NCBI GenBank assembly: GCA_005656395.1
Contig: SRSI01000066.1
Span: 930,001-994,000, forward strand
Direction: 5' to 3'
DNA from: Strongyloides papillosus
Taxonomy: Eukaryota > Nematoda > Chromadorea > Rhabditida > Strongyloididae
Length of the DNA: 64,000 bases
Position numbers and translations under genes: made by a program. Shown here one piece after another: positions 1 through 12,251 of this stretch (position 1 is the stretch's first letter; each line of letters begins with the position of its first letter). The notes below the pieces were generated by a model, which saw nothing but the letters and a program-made list of their open reading frames with translations, did not search any database and was not told the origin of the DNA.

Positions 1-678
1 TTGAAAATATTTATCAATACTTCCGATCATCAATAATTGTTTAAACTGTTGAGGACTTTGAGGAAGTGAGTAGAATTTCCCTTTGTATAAACCTCCAGCT
101 GGTACTACAAATTCATTTGCACCGCCAGGTGTTTTTCGAAATAATGTAGGTGTTTCAACTTCAACAAATGAAGCATTTTCTGTTAAAAATCTGCGGATTT
201 TATTTGTCACATCACTACGTAAACGTAAATTGTTTTGCATGTACTGAGATCGAATATCCAAGTAACGATATTTTAATTTTGTTTGTTCTTGATTATCAGT
301 TTTTAACATTATGGGCAAACTTTTTGGTGCAAAATTTAGTACATTTAATTTTTTAACTGCTATTTCAATATCGCCTGTTTTCATTTCCTTATTGCTATCG
401 TCTCCTCGACTTTCTACAACTCCTTCAACAGAAATACATGATTCTGAGGTAATTTCTTTTAAAATTTTATGAAATTCACTATTCTGGTCATCAATTCGTA
501 GTTGAACCATTCCGTATGCATCTTTTAAAACAACAAATTTATTCATTCTTTTATATGCAACCCATCCATAAAGTGAAACATTTTTTCCTTCATCCTTTAG
601 ACGTAATTCCCCACAATTATGACTTCTTAGAGTATAACGATTTATAGAAGAAAATAAACGTTTAAATGAATGAAGCAT
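1..678 (-). CDS. dars-2: Mitochondrial aspartyl-tRNA synthetase, N-terminal part (runs off the left edge)
   Basis: Charges mitochondrial tRNA-Asp in the organelle. The 226 codons present start with a short basic, Ser-rich stretch (MLHSFKRLFSS) that fits a mitochondrial presequence. An OB-fold anticodon-binding domain follows (around SLYGWVAYKRMNKFVVL). The start of the class II catalytic core is then seen: RFLTENASFVEVETPTLF (motif 1 region), KTPGGANEFVVP, and SLPQSPQQFKQLLM, which are hallmarks of the bacterial/mitochondrial AspRS type. The reading frame stays open to base 1, so motifs 2 and 3 lie outside the window. The ATG at 676-678 is the first in frame, and in-frame stops lie just upstream of it. 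The gene diverges from sec-15 across 1.6 kb. The cytosolic AspRS is unlikely because this is the TPGGANEFVVP type. No intron is seen in the part present. Confidence 0.93.
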   Translation of the reverse strand, partial: MLHSFKRLFSSINRYTLRSHNCGELRLKDEGKNVSLYGWVAYKRMNKFVVLKDAYGMVQLRIDDQNSEFHKILKEITSESCISVEGVVESRGDDSNKEMKTGDIEIAVKKLNVLNFAPKSLPIMLKTDNQEQTKLKYRYLDIRSQYMQNNLRLRSDVTNKIRRFLTENASFVEVETPTLFRKTPGGANEFVVPAGGLYKGKFYSLPQSPQQFKQLLMIGSIDKYFQ

Positions 679-2263
679 TTGAAAAAGTTGTTAGTCATTT
701 TAAATGAGAAAATATACGGTACCAATTATTCTTGTTGAGAAACGATAAATTTGAAAAAAATTATATTAATAATGATAAGCTAAAAGTAGAATACTTTTAA
801 TTAAATTTAAAATTTCCCTGGAGATCATCTTAAATGTCATAAATTTTCAAAATAGGTTTCATTATCTTTATGTGAAGTTATTTATAAAAAAAACTCTATA
901 AAATATTTATTTTATGCAAATTAAATGATATAAACAAAAAAAAATAAATAGATGTTATTTTTCTTTTTGTAAAAACATAACTACAAGTTTTTTATTGTTT
1001 ATTTTTGAAAATTAGAGACAAATTCATTTAGACAATCAGATCCTATTACAACCCTTGAATTTCTTCTATAATTTTATTTTCATTAAAATGTTCTTTTTCA
1101 ATCTATTTATAAAACATTTGCCATCATTAATAATGTTTACTCTTTCAATTATATTTCGTATTTTTCTATACAAATAATTGGAAGTTTTAATCATATTAAC
1201 ACTTCTTCTACACTTTTAATTCAAAGATTAACTGAAAAATTGCTAAAAACAACACGCACAGACCTTGACAAATACATGGGGATAAAAATTAATTCTTGGG
1301 GACGTTGTCTTAGGAATTCACCTAATAATCCTAGGGACCAATAAAGTAATTGAAACTTGAGAAGAATAACTTTTATTAATTGAATATGTGATTTTCATTC
1401 TTGATTTTATTTATCACCTATTATTTAAAATATTGAAAATCTATACAAATATTTAATTTGTTTATTATTAACAAATGAAAGAAAGATTTATTTTATAGCC
1501 GGTGAAATTCCATAAATCAAGTATAATGTCAACTTGTTAAATTCAGAATCAAACTACAAAATAATTCCACCATTTCCACCGTTATTTTAATATTAATTAC
1601 ATTAGAATATTTAAAACTGAACTTTTAGATTGTTATCCAAATAATATAATTTATAATTACACTACTAATTCTAAGTATTTAATTTTAGTCATCTGATATA
1701 AATAACTTTGTTTCATAAAATTATTAGTAAATAAAATTTTACTACAATAATAATATAATCCACTCAAACTAAAACTTTCAAAAATCGTAAATTTAAACAA
1801 AGTAAAATAGCTTCTAAATCAAAACAAATTTCATTGATATCACAGTTGCTATATAATATTTACATAGAATAATCAAAATATTATTTATCTTACTTTTATA
1901 ATTTAAGTTTGAAATTTTTTGTGACAATTTTATCTTTATTATAAAATTATTAATGGAAACAATTTATAAACACTTTATAAATGAACTAAACTTAATAAAA
2001 TAAAAATAGACGACATTGAATACCGATTTTGAAATATTTTATATATCAAGAATACAATACAATAAATTTCTAAAACACGTAACTTCAATTCCTCTAAAAA
2101 CCCTACAAGAAATTTACTGAGAAAAAAGTTATCCTAAAAAAAACTAAAAGCCCCGACCGCGCCTTCAATTAATATAAAGAACAACACGATTTTCCACTTT
2201 GATATCAATGCAAACTGAATACTTTTTTAGTATTGTTTTTATCAATGAAATATTGATAGTGAA
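679..2263. other. Divergent intergenic region, no gene seen
   Basis: About 1.6 kb between two divergent starts. It is very A+T-rich with many short A and T runs. I found no open frame of note, RNA gene or clear repeat. It presumably holds the promoters of both flanking genes, but no element can be named. Confidence 0.6.
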
Positions 2264-4777
2264 ATGATGTACGCTAATGGAACTACTAAGTTAAATAGTA
2301 ACAAAAATCAAATTGATAATTCTATTTCAAACTCCTATGAAGGTTAATAAAATTTTTTAAATTTATTTATTATTTTTTTAGTTCAATCAACAACTGATAT
2401 AAATGCTGAACAAGAATATTTTCTATATGAATTAGAAACAACGGACAGTAGTTCTGTTGGTCTTGTATTACGTGCAATTTATGAAGGTGGAGATGTAGCA
2501 AAATTTACCAGAGCTTTAGAAAGAAAAATTGTTCATTATGATAAAAGTATATTAAATGTTTCAAATTACCACTACCAAGGATTTGTTGAAAGTATGAAAC
2601 AATTAGCTGTTTTGAAAACAAAAGTTGCTGAGATACGTGATAAAGCAGAAGATATAAATGGAATTATTCAAAGTAATGCAACAGATTTGATTAATCAAGG
2701 TGGAGAATTGATTCGATATAGAAGATTCCAGAGGAATGCAAAAATTGCTATGGATCAAATAACACAAACTCTACCGATTCTTGAAAATTATTCAAAAATA
2801 AAAGAACTAATGGTTCAAGAAAAATATTATCAGGCACTAAAAATACTAGAAGAAATGGAACATACACATAGGGAATATTTATCGAAATATCGCTTTACGC
2901 AGGCATTAGCTAAATCTTTCTCTGGAATAAGAAAACAAATTAAAGAAAAAAGTTTTAGTGAATTTACAGATTTCTTAGAACTTATAAGTAAAGTTTCTCA
3001 AAGAATTGGGATATATGTAATGAAAAATGCTGCTGAATCTTTTGACCAAGAAAGAAATGTTAGTGAAACAATGAATATTTCAGACCATAAAAAAAGCATG
3101 ATATCGAATACATTTTTAGAACTATCTTTTGATGGATCCTTGAAAAAGAAAGGTACAGTTGATTATAAAACAAAAAGTAATGATGATTTTGATGAAGAAA
3201 ATAATAATCCACTGGATATTATTGATTTTGCACCAATCCATCGTTGTTGTCAAATATATAATATACTAAGTGAAAAAGGCACTTTTCAAAAATTATATAG
3301 AGATCAAAGACAAGCTCAAGCTAATGTTGTTATTGAACCATCATCAAAGATGACATCAAATACTTCTGGATATCTTCCTTATTTACAAAATATAGTTGGT
3401 TTCTTTGTTGTTGAAGATTATATCTTACAAAGAGAACCACTTTTAAGTAGTGTAAATTATAAAAATAGTCTTTGGGAGACAGCATTAAAAAAAATTAAAT
3501 CCACAATGGATAGTCATTTTGGGCAATGTGTTGATATTGCAATGATGTTGAAAATAAAAAAAATGATATTTTTATTTGCACTAACAATGAAAAGTTACGG
3601 ATATGACATACAGCCATTGTATCATTTATTGAAAAATTTTAGAGACCAATACAATGAAATATTAATGTCAGAATATTGTTCATTATTTGAAAAAACACTT
3701 TACAATGATAATTATACTCCAATTGTATGTGAAGATGAGAAACAATTTTTAGATATTTTGAAACAATTTCCATTTCATAAAAGAGGTCTTGACAAAGAGC
3801 CATTCCCAAGGAAATTTCCTTTCTCTGATTTTGTTCCCACTGTATTTACACAGGCTAAATTGTATCTTGAAGGGTGTTTAAAATTTATGGAACATTTACA
3901 AATGGGTCAAAGTGAAATTGATGATACAATTAGAAGATATGCTAATGTTTTATTATCAAGATGGGCTGGAAGTATAAAAAGTTTTTGCCATAATAAAAAT
4001 AGAAATCTTGTACAGTTAACACAAATAATAGTAAATATTGGATATCTTGAAAAAGGTGTACCTTTTTTGGAGGAGTTTATTAAGAGACTCACCAAAAAAG
4101 ATAAAAGTTTATCACAAGGAACTGGTCATTTAGTTTCTTTAAAAGATCAAGTTTTTAGGGATGCTAAATGTGAGGTAGAAAATCAAATTGATATTAGTTT
4201 AAAAAGTAAAATTGATGAATTCTTTAATTTAAATAACTATGATTGGGATTTACAAGTATCAAAAGGTGTATCAAGTGAATACATTACTGATTTATTGTCA
4301 TTCTTACAAACAATATTTGTTACATTTAAAAATTTACCTTTAACTTTAGCTAGACATCTTTGCATGCAATTATGTAAATATTTATCAGAATGTCTTACAG
4401 GAACAATACTCAACAATTCTGTTAAATCATTATCAACTGGAGCTATTGATCAATTTTCTTTAGATGTAATGCAATGTGAAAATTTTACCTTACAATGTCC
4501 AGTTTCTGGATTTGAAGATGGTAGTTTAGCAATGACATTTGCTTCACTACGCCAACTTCTTGATTTAGTTATGGCTGGTGATTGGACTACCTTTCTTGCT
4601 GATTGTGCCAAGAAAAACCAAGGAAAATATCAAAGAGTAAAACCTGCAGAAGCCATAATTATACTAGAAAAAATGATAGAATATGAAAAGAAAACAAATA
4701 GTTTCTTTGGTATTGGTAAAGGTGAAAAACGAAAACTTTTAGATACAATACTAAAACAATTAAAAACAATCGCCTAA
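2264..4777 (+). CDS. sec-15: Exocyst complex subunit SEC15 (EXOC6)
   Basis: Subunit of the exocyst, which tethers secretory vesicles to the plasma membrane; in other animals SEC15 binds the vesicle GTPase Rab11. Exons are 2264-2342 and 2382-4777 (phase 1 junction, 39-base intron), giving 824 aa, the usual family size. The N-terminus has the conserved block FLYELETTDSSSVGLVLRAI and NYHYQGFVESMKQL. A helical, coiled-coil-prone region follows (residues about 110-170), then the long alpha-helical Sec15 domain to the C-terminus. Starting at the ATG at 2594 would lose the conserved N-terminal block, so the spliced model is preferred. The start could be either of two adjacent ATGs (2264 or 2267). 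Another exocyst subunit, sec-10, lies 38 kb away in the same window. Confidence 0.93.
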
Positions 4778-5286
4778 GAAAGCTTTTTTTTTATTTTAAT
4801 TTAATATAAAATATTTACCGTATTAAAAAATTCTAACCTATTTTTTATTTATCTCTCAAAAATATATGCAACAAGTAAAGCATATCTACAATTTAAAATT
4901 TTAATATATTACATTTATTTAATTATTACATCATTATAACAAACTTAATATTTTTCGTCGTCATTATGCGATAATTTTTGATTTCTATTAGATTCACGTT
5001 AAGAGTGCACATTTTATGCATAAGAAATGCGACATGTGATAGAATAGATAGAATGTGGTCTCTGACTACAAGCAGTTTAAATGATATTGTGATGTGTAAT
5101 ATATTTCTTGTTATTTGAAAAAGTAGAATGTGCATCGCTTACCATCATATTAAAATTGTAAAATAAGTTTATGCACTTTAAAAGTTTCTTATTTTATAAC
5201 TAACTAATATATTTTTATTAAGATACACAATTTAACATATATGTACATATAATTTATTTTGCTCATATATTTGAAGAATTAAGGTT
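4778..5286. other. Intergenic, no gene seen
   Basis: 509 bases between two plus-strand genes. It holds the 3' end of sec-15 (a T-rich run, then AATATAAAATATTT-like sequence) and the upstream region of the nuclear receptor. A 69-codon minus-strand frame inside it shows no recognisable protein features. Confidence 0.55.
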
Positions 5287-6771
5287 ATGACATATAATAC
5301 TGATGTATTTACGGTCAAAGAAATTTTAAAAACAAATTGTATTGGAGAAGAAACTCAAAATTCTACCATAGAAAGAGATGATATTTATAGAAAAATTGGT
5401 ATGTTAAATTTTTTTTAAAATGAAATGTTTAATAATATAACAATATTAACTTATTGATAGAATAATGAATATACATTTTAGAGTATTGTAAAATTTGTGG
5501 TGATTTAGCCGATTCTTACCATTATTCTGTTTCATCATGCCGAGGATGGTTAGTATGATTTTATTTTAATTAACCATGAAAATAGTAATGCTTTTTTTAG
5601 ACGTGCTATTAACTTAAATATGACTTTTGTTTGCCGTCATGGTGGAAATTGTCTAATTAACAAAAATACACGTTGTGCATGCAGGTCTTGTAGATTTGAT
5701 AAATGTATTGAAGCAGGTATGGATCCAATGGCTGTCCAACCAAGAAAAGATTTTAACAGAGATATGAAAAAGCATGCAAATGAAAACGAAGATGAATCGA
5801 ATATGTTTTTTGATAATATCCAATCTAAATCACCTGAAAATGATATAGATAAAAAATGGGGAAAAGAAACTAACAATTCGATTAATATAACAAATTTCAC
5901 TCAAGCACAAATGAATGTTGAAGACAGACCAACATCACCCTCTTCAACCTGTCAAGAATTAAGCTACTTTTTTGATCTCATAAAAAAATATCCTGAAGAT
6001 TGTGAAAGGCGTAGAATTTTATGTTGTGATACAGTTGAGGAAATGTTACTACCTAATAATTATCTACCTCAACCATGTTTTATAAATGATATCATAAGTA
6101 CATATAAAATTGAAATGTCATTAATGTTTGAATGGATGACAAATGTTCCTGGTTTCTCAAATATTCCTTCACCCAAAGATAAAGCTAAATTAATTAAGGA
6201 ATTCTCATCAAAATTTTATCTACTTAATATTTTAGGAAATACCATTGATTTGGGATTAGATGATAAAGTTATGCTAGTAAATAATAGATATATTCTTCCA
6301 CAAATATGTCCAATAATAGATTCTCAAAATATGATTAATAATCAACTAGTTAATATTTTATATGGTAAAACATGTTTAGATATTTTAGTAGAACTTATTG
6401 AACCAATGAAAGATATGAATATTGAAATCTTTGAAATTATTGCTCTAAGAATTATAATGTTTTGGAATCCAGGTAATATTGGATTAAGCAAAGATTGTAT
6501 ATCGTATTGTCAAATATATAGTGAATCGTTTATTAAGCATTTAGATAGATGGTATGAATTAAAAGGAAAAGATGGTAGTGAAATTAGTCTTCGTGTAGCC
6601 AAAATTATCTTACTTATTCCGGGTATAGTGGTAAGATAAAACCATTTATTTTATTACTTATTATATTTTCAGAAGATTTCTCATACATTAAAAGGAATTT
6701 TAGAAACATTAGGTAATGATCATTTAGTTAGTTTTGGTGATGATTCACTCAAAAAAATTTTAACAATATAA
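5287..6771 (+). CDS. Nuclear hormone receptor-like gene with a damaged DNA-binding domain
   Basis: Exons by signal and frame are 5287-5398, 5482-5548, 5601-6630 and 6673-6771. Exon 2 encodes the first zinc-finger start, KICGDLADSYHYSVSSCRG, with the C-x2-C-x13-C spacing of nuclear receptors. Exon 3 encodes finger 2 (VCRHGGNC ... TRCACRSCRFDKCIEAGM), then a variable hinge and a helical ligand-binding-domain-like region. Two things are odd. Joining exon 2 to exon 3 gives TG+A, a stop, exactly where the fourth Cys of finger 1 is expected. Also, only 10 residues instead of the usual 15 separate that position from the next Cys, so the recognition-helix FFRR block is absent. The gene may be a pseudogene, or transcription/trans-splicing at the acceptor ending at 5600 could give a finger-1-less protein from ATG 5620 (369 aa). 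The family is a large nematode-expanded one, so the ligand is unknown. It converges on the cathepsin gene, 53 bases away. Confidence 0.72.
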
Positions 6772-6824
6772 AAATAACTGTAAACTTTAAAATGTATTAT
6801 TTTCATATTTCAAAGTAAAAATAA

Positions 6825-8030
6825 TTAATATATTACAGCACTTGTTGCCATTTCTCTTACGCCACAAACATTTTTACCTCTATAAAGTCTATAGTAACCG
6901 TTTTCTCCGAATTTCTTTCCCCAACTGTTTTTAATGATCCAGAATGGTTTATTTTTTTCTTCTCCATAACCAACAATAAGTACACCGTGATTAAGAAATA
7001 TTGGACTACAAAACATTTTCCATGGATGAGATATTCCATGTCTATAAAATTGCAATGGATTGGCATTAACTCCAATAGATATTGGTCCATTCTTGAAAAG
7101 CCAAACTTTCATCTGATCTTCATCTCTAGGTAAAGTAACAGAATCATTAATATAAACAGCTTTTAAAGAGGAATCCCATGAACAGGTATCTTTTTCATGA
7201 TGATAAGGATATTTTTCTTCACTCTCTAATCCTCCAATACGTATGATTTCTTTATAAGCTTGTGTAGGAAGTCCACCATTACAAGCTTGATCGACAATGT
7301 CACAATCTAATAACTCTTGTTCTGATAATGAAATTAATTTTCCTTTCTTAATTGCCCAAATACCTTCGATATTTCCAGTTACTGAAAATGCCCTATAAAT
7401 AATAATTTTATATTAATAATTCACGTTAATTGATAAAAATAAAAAAATCATACCAACAACTTCCACAATTCATTTGATTTTTAACCTCTGTAACTGCATT
7501 GTGATCTCTCCAGTCAAAAGCGTCTGGTACATTATCATTTTGGTACTCTGACATATCTGCAATTTTTGATGGCATAATAGATTTATCCCATTCATATGGA
7601 GTCATAATTGATCTAAATTCACTTGGTGTCATATCCATAAATTCAGTCTCCCCATAGACAGCAGTTCCTTGTTCATTAAAGTTCCAAAAATCAATAGCAT
7701 GGAGATTTTTTTTGTAAATACGAAAACGTTTTTTCAATTCATATTTAGAGGAATATGTTTTGTTGTATCTAATAATGGTATATAGTGAAATTGTTGTATA
7801 TTAACTTACGATTTCAAATAGTCAGTAAATTTCATAAAACTTATTATGTCTTTTGGCATAACTCTATATTTCTTTAAAATTACTCTATGAATGGCATGTT
7901 GGTCAGATAGAATATCCTTCAAAGGTGAATTCTCTTCAATTGTTTTAATCCAATCATTATCATCATCACAATAAATACTATTTTTCAAAAAAATTATGAA
8001 AAATAAAAAAAAAATGTAAAGAATCTTCAT
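6825..8030 (-). CDS. Cathepsin F-like papain-family cysteine protease (C1A)
   Basis: Secreted or lysosomal endopeptidase made as a pre-pro-enzyme. Exons on the minus strand are 8030-7810, 7768-7454 and 7392-6825, giving 367 aa; introns are 41 and 61 bases. Residues 1-21 form a hydrophobic signal peptide. The propeptide inhibitor region carries the [21 protein letters not shown] helix start and then [18 protein letters not shown], the cathepsin F/L pattern. The mature enzyme begins near [19 protein letters not shown]. The oxyanion Gln and catalytic Cys ([11 protein letters not shown]), the His ([11 protein letters not shown]) and the Asn (IIKNSWG) are all present, so it should be active. The Trp codon just after the catalytic Cys is split by intron 2. 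The 5' start has a clean signal peptide and is likely right. An intestinal digestive role is plausible for a nematode but is not shown by sequence. Confidence 0.93.
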
Positions 8031-9554
8031 ATCTCTACAATAATAAAATATAATATTTTAAGATATCGACGGATAAATTTATATTTTTCTTAAGAATGGG
8101 GAAGACTCCAATTTTCTATACTTATATATACGATTTGATCTAAGACAGTTGGTTATTATTATTAATGGCATAAGCAGATGTGGTTTATAAACAAAGCGTT
8201 TAACTTTTTTCGTTATAGTCACAAATCATATGACCTGTCTTTGTAAAATTTGCATCTTTCTTATTTTATCTAGCAATATAATGCCGTTTAATCATTATAC
8301 TTATGTACGCCACTTTTTATTTATTTAAAATTATTAATGTTGTTGTTATTGTTGAATAGTATATTTTATTATTTGTTAATTCAAAAATATAACCTCGAAA
8401 ATGTGTTTAATCTTTAATTATTGTCATTTTGACACATTATTTTCAATTAATGCTCTTTGGACCACCTTAAAAATATAAAACTTACATAATAATTTTTATA
8501 ATATGACACATTGAATAAATGTTAAATATTGAAAAAAGAGGAAAAAAAATTTAAATTGGTTTAAATGACCTTCATATGGTGAAAGTATAAATTGATGATT
8601 TCATGTGTGTACATATTATCTTTATTGTAAATTATTATAATTTCTAATATGTCATATCCCCATTACAATACAACTATAAAACAAAGTCTTTTTTTAATGC
8701 ACACTATAATTTTATTTTATTTTCCAAGAACATAAATGTCAATAAATTCTTTATCACTATTACATACAATGCTTTCATTAGTATTTTTATAAAATGCACG
8801 TATTTTTTGCGTCTGCACTTTCATAAATATTACATATAATAATTTGGTGCTTCACTGATGTACACAAGCATACAAAATATTTATCAACAATAAGAAGGAT
8901 AACTTTCTTGCCATTTTATGAAAATATTTTCAAGAAGAGAACTTTAATGTTTAACCATCCTATTTCATAACATTTATTCATTGATTTATATTTATATTTT
9001 TATCTCTATTAACAGAATTTTTGTATTTGAATAATTGACAAACATTCTATTTATATTTTTGTGATAAAATAAAACAGTGTTTTTTTTATATTTAAATATT
9101 TTTAAGATAACAAAATATATTTTATATTACAATTGTTTTGTTTAGTCCTTGCATTCCTTTATCTTTTGTGTTAATTCTTGTTAATTACCACTTGTAAAAT
9201 TGTTATATTTATTGAATCATGTGAAATAAATTAAAACACATCTATCGTAGTTAGTTATTTCCTGTGCCATAAATATTCAAAGATTAATTTTTTTATAAAA
9301 TAGTTTAGAACATCATTCCACTTTGTTTAAGTGAAAGTTAAAATAAAAATTTTAAAATATTAACTTTTATGGAATTTTATTTTTTTAATTTATTTTTATA
9401 TTTTTAATAACCATAATAATATATTCAAATTAAATAGACTTATTTATTTATTATTAATTTTTATGGTAAATATTTTTTGCATATTTAAATTTATTTATAT
9501 TTTAGTTCTATTAACATCAGTAGGGAATAATTAAAAATTACTAACAATTTTAAT
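8031..9554. other. Divergent intergenic region, no gene seen
   Basis: About 1.5 kb between the divergent protease and transporter genes. It is low-complexity A+T-rich sequence with poly-T and TATTTAT-rich stretches. No frame, RNA gene or inverted repeat stood out. Confidence 0.55.
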
Positions 9555-11234
9555 ATGTCTTCCTCTGGAAAAGAACAATCTAAGGAATTAGAACCTCTTT
9601 CAGAGATTAAGGCCAACAATGAAACAAAAAAGATGGAATTTGAAGATTTTTTTAAAAGAGGTAAATACACATACATCCTATGTGGTTTACTTCAATTCAT
9701 GATTCTTTTCCAAAACGGAAATATGATTTACATGACTTTTGCTGGTCTTCCACCAAAAATAACATCATGTGGTGTTCAAGACTTTACTGGTCCGGAATGG
9801 AACAATGAAAAAGCATGTGCATACATCAATAATGTTAAGGAATCAAAAAATTGTACCCCAACAACTGTAGGTGACTTCAATTCAATTAACAGAGAATGGA
9901 ACTATTTTTGTGGAAAAGATGTATTAGCAGTTAAAAGTTCAACATCTTTTCAAATGTTTGGAATAATTATTGGTTCAATTGCTGGAGGTCAACTTTCTGA
10001 TTTATATGGAAGAAAAAAAGTCATGTTTATTTCTCTTCTCTTTTGTATAGCCTTTGTTGTTTTATCATCTTTTGCTCAAGATCTCACTCAACTAACAGTT
10101 ATTAGAGCATTCGTTCAATTCTTTAATGGAATGATTGTTACTATTAATGGAGTTTTTATTGTTGAAAATGTACCGAAAAATGATAGAATTTGGATTTATA
10201 ATGTCTTTACATGGTCTCCAAATACAGTACTTTTTGCAATTGTTGCTTACTTTTCTGGTGAATGGAGACTTTTAGCTAGAGTTACTGCTATATTGTCTAT
10301 TCCAGCCGCTATTCTTACATTCGTTTCCGCAGAATCTCCAAGATGGCTTATTCAAAAAGGAAAAATTGAAGAAGCCAAAAAAGAATTAAAGAAAATATGT
10401 AAAATTAATGGAAGAGATATTGGAGACGACGTTATTAATGAATTTGTCGATTCAGAACATGAAAAGAATACTAAAAATGATAAGGGAGTTAAGACAAAAT
10501 ATTCTTTCTACCATCTATTTTATACATGGAAATTTACAGCATACTCTATAATTCTTGCCACAACATTCTTTGTTGCCTCATTAGGTAACTATGGAACAAT
10601 GTTTAATATGGAAAAATTAAGTGGATCTGTTTATACAAATTCAATTCTTATGGGATCATTAAGATATGTTCTTAATTTAGTTGTTGCATTTTCAGATACC
10701 AGAGTTCCTAAACTTGGTCGCCGTCATATTCTATCATCTTCCTGTTATGCCATTGGATCAGCTGCTTTGCTTATTGTCATCATCTACGCATTGAACATGA
10801 AAGAGTCCCTTGAAGTTGGAGTTCGTATACTACAAATTTTACTAGTAGCATTTACATCACAATTATATGTAACAAGTGGAATTGTTTCAGCTGAGTTATT
10901 CCCAACTCAAGTTAGAAATTTGTCATATAGTACATTACAAACATGTTCACGTATTGGCGTATTTATTGCTCCATACCTATTTGTATTGTCTAAAATTTTC
11001 GATTCTGCCCCATATGCCACTTTAGCTTTAATCACCTTTGCTGTTGGAACATCATACATATTTTTCATTCCTGAAACTAAAGGCCATCCATTGAAAAATG
11101 AAATGCCTGGACCAGAGGAATGCATTTGTAACAAAAGAAAGAAGAGACCAATATTAAAAGGACCAGAAGATGAGGCTGCAGAACAAATTCTCAACGATGA
11201 AACGAAAAACACGACTACAACAACAACTAAGTAA
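9555..11234 (+). CDS. SLC22-type organic ion transporter (major facilitator superfamily)
   Basis: Integral membrane transporter of 559 aa in a single exon, the normal length for SLC22. TM1 is near residues 35-55. A large extracellular loop with paired Cys (SCGVQDF, KACAYI, KNCTPT, YFCGKD) lies between TM1 and TM2, typical of organic cation/anion transporters. The MFS signature GGQLSDLYGRKKVMF follows TM2. The SLC22 landmark ESPRWLIQKGKIEEAKKEL begins the central cytoplasmic loop, and the C-terminal half has AELFPTQVRNLSYS and FFIPETKGHPL. The tail is charged and ends in Thr residues. The substrate cannot be told from sequence. The ATG is followed by a plausible cytosolic N-terminus, so the start is accepted. 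Confidence 0.88.
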   Translation: MSSSGKEQSKELEPLSEIKANNETKKMEFEDFFKRGKYTYILCGLLQFMILFQNGNMIYMTFAGLPPKITSCGVQDFTGPEWNNEKACAYINNVKESKNCTPTTVGDFNSINREWNYFCGKDVLAVKSSTSFQMFGIIIGSIAGGQLSDLYGRKKVMFISLLFCIAFVVLSSFAQDLTQLTVIRAFVQFFNGMIVTINGVFIVENVPKNDRIWIYNVFTWSPNTVLFAIVAYFSGEWRLLARVTAILSIPAAILTFVSAESPRWLIQKGKIEEAKKELKKICKINGRDIGDDVINEFVDSEHEKNTKNDKGVKTKYSFYHLFYTWKFTAYSIILATTFFVASLGNYGTMFNMEKLSGSVYTNSILMGSLRYVLNLVVAFSDTRVPKLGRRHILSSSCYAIGSAALLIVIIYALNMKESLEVGVRILQILLVAFTSQLYVTSGIVSAELFPTQVRNLSYSTLQTCSRIGVFIAPYLFVLSKIFDSAPYATLALITFAVGTSYIFFIPETKGHPLKNEMPGPEECICNKRKKRPILKGPEDEAAEQILNDETKNTTTTTTK

Positions 11235-11443
11235 TATATTTTTTAAACTAATTGCTTAAAATAAATGTACAATGAATGACATTTCTTAATTTTAGATACT
11301 ACTAAGCATAATTGTTTAACGTAGAGAATTTTTTAATAAAATAGTCTCTTTTATTCTCTTTTATACAAAAGAAAAAGTTAAAAACTGTAAATATTTTATA
11401 AAAAAATTAATTAAATAGGGATTACTAATATATTAAAAGAAAA

Positions 11444-12251
11444 CTATATGATTCTGTTTCGTTCGATTAAACCCTTGACATAGTCACAAAAATATTGGTT
11501 AACTTCTATGTTATCCTTGCTAAATTGATATACATTAACACCCTCCTGAAGTAGACTAGACGGATATGTTTCACCTTCAACTCCAAGGTATAGTAATGGA
11601 TAAGATTTCTTAACATCTATCACTGAGCCTTTCTTTGTTTTATAATTTTCCAAATTAAGATCTTGAATAGATTCAATAATAACAAGATCGACTCTTTTCC
11701 ATTGATTACTAGTCATTTTTCTGGGAATGTATTTAAAGAAAATTTTTGATTTATAAGTTTTTTCATAGATAGACTTGAAAGTTTTTAAATTAAGTAGGCG
11801 AAATATTGATGATGAGCTACTATTTCCAGGCAATAAAATAATACGTTTTTTAAGTGAATGATCCCGTTCAACTACAATTGGACAATCAGATAGGTCTTCT
11901 TTACTCTTCCGAATATTTTCAGCAAATTGAGTTAATGCATCCAAAAGATTTTGAAAATCAAATGTTGATTTGGAATCTGTAGGACTACTACAAAAATGAA
12001 ACTCTTCATTATACTCTTTCCATCTAAAATCTAATAAGAGAAGTAAAATTAAACAATTACCTGACTGATTTATTTAGTGCAGTATTTGAAGCAGACATAT
12101 CAAATATGTTATCCATTGGTTTTCTTAAACAACTCTTCAATCGAGGAGGTCCATTGTCTGTGAAAATCTTGGCGGAGTTACTGAATTTATTCTCCTCTTC
12201 AGATTCATTACTATTATTATCAAACAAATAATTTCCTCTTTTTCCAAACAT
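11444..12251 (-). CDS. Unrecognised 256-aa protein with a possible PP1-docking motif
   Basis: I do not recognise this gene. Exons on the minus strand are 12251-12061 and 12023-11444 (37-base intron, phase 2). A nearer AG at 12032-12031 would put a stop right after the junction, so the second AG is chosen. The acidic, Asn/Ser-rich N-terminus is followed by PPRLKSCLRKP and then KSVRW, which is split by the intron. KSVRW fits the [RK]-x-[VI]-x-[FW] protein phosphatase 1 docking pattern; this is an inference from a short motif. The C-terminal half (residues about 95-256) looks globular with alternating strands and helices (RIILLPGN, RVDLVIIES, YPLLYLGVEGETYPSSLL). There is no signal peptide or membrane segment. 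It ends 209 bases from the convergent transporter gene and lies downstream of SMARCAL1 on the same strand. Confidence 0.72.

Noticed and set aside
4926..5135. 69-codon minus-strand frame
   Set aside because: No homology, no splice context, length expected by chance in A+T-rich DNA.
10907..11212. 101-codon minus-strand frame
   Set aside because: Shadow of the SLC22 transporter C-terminal half.
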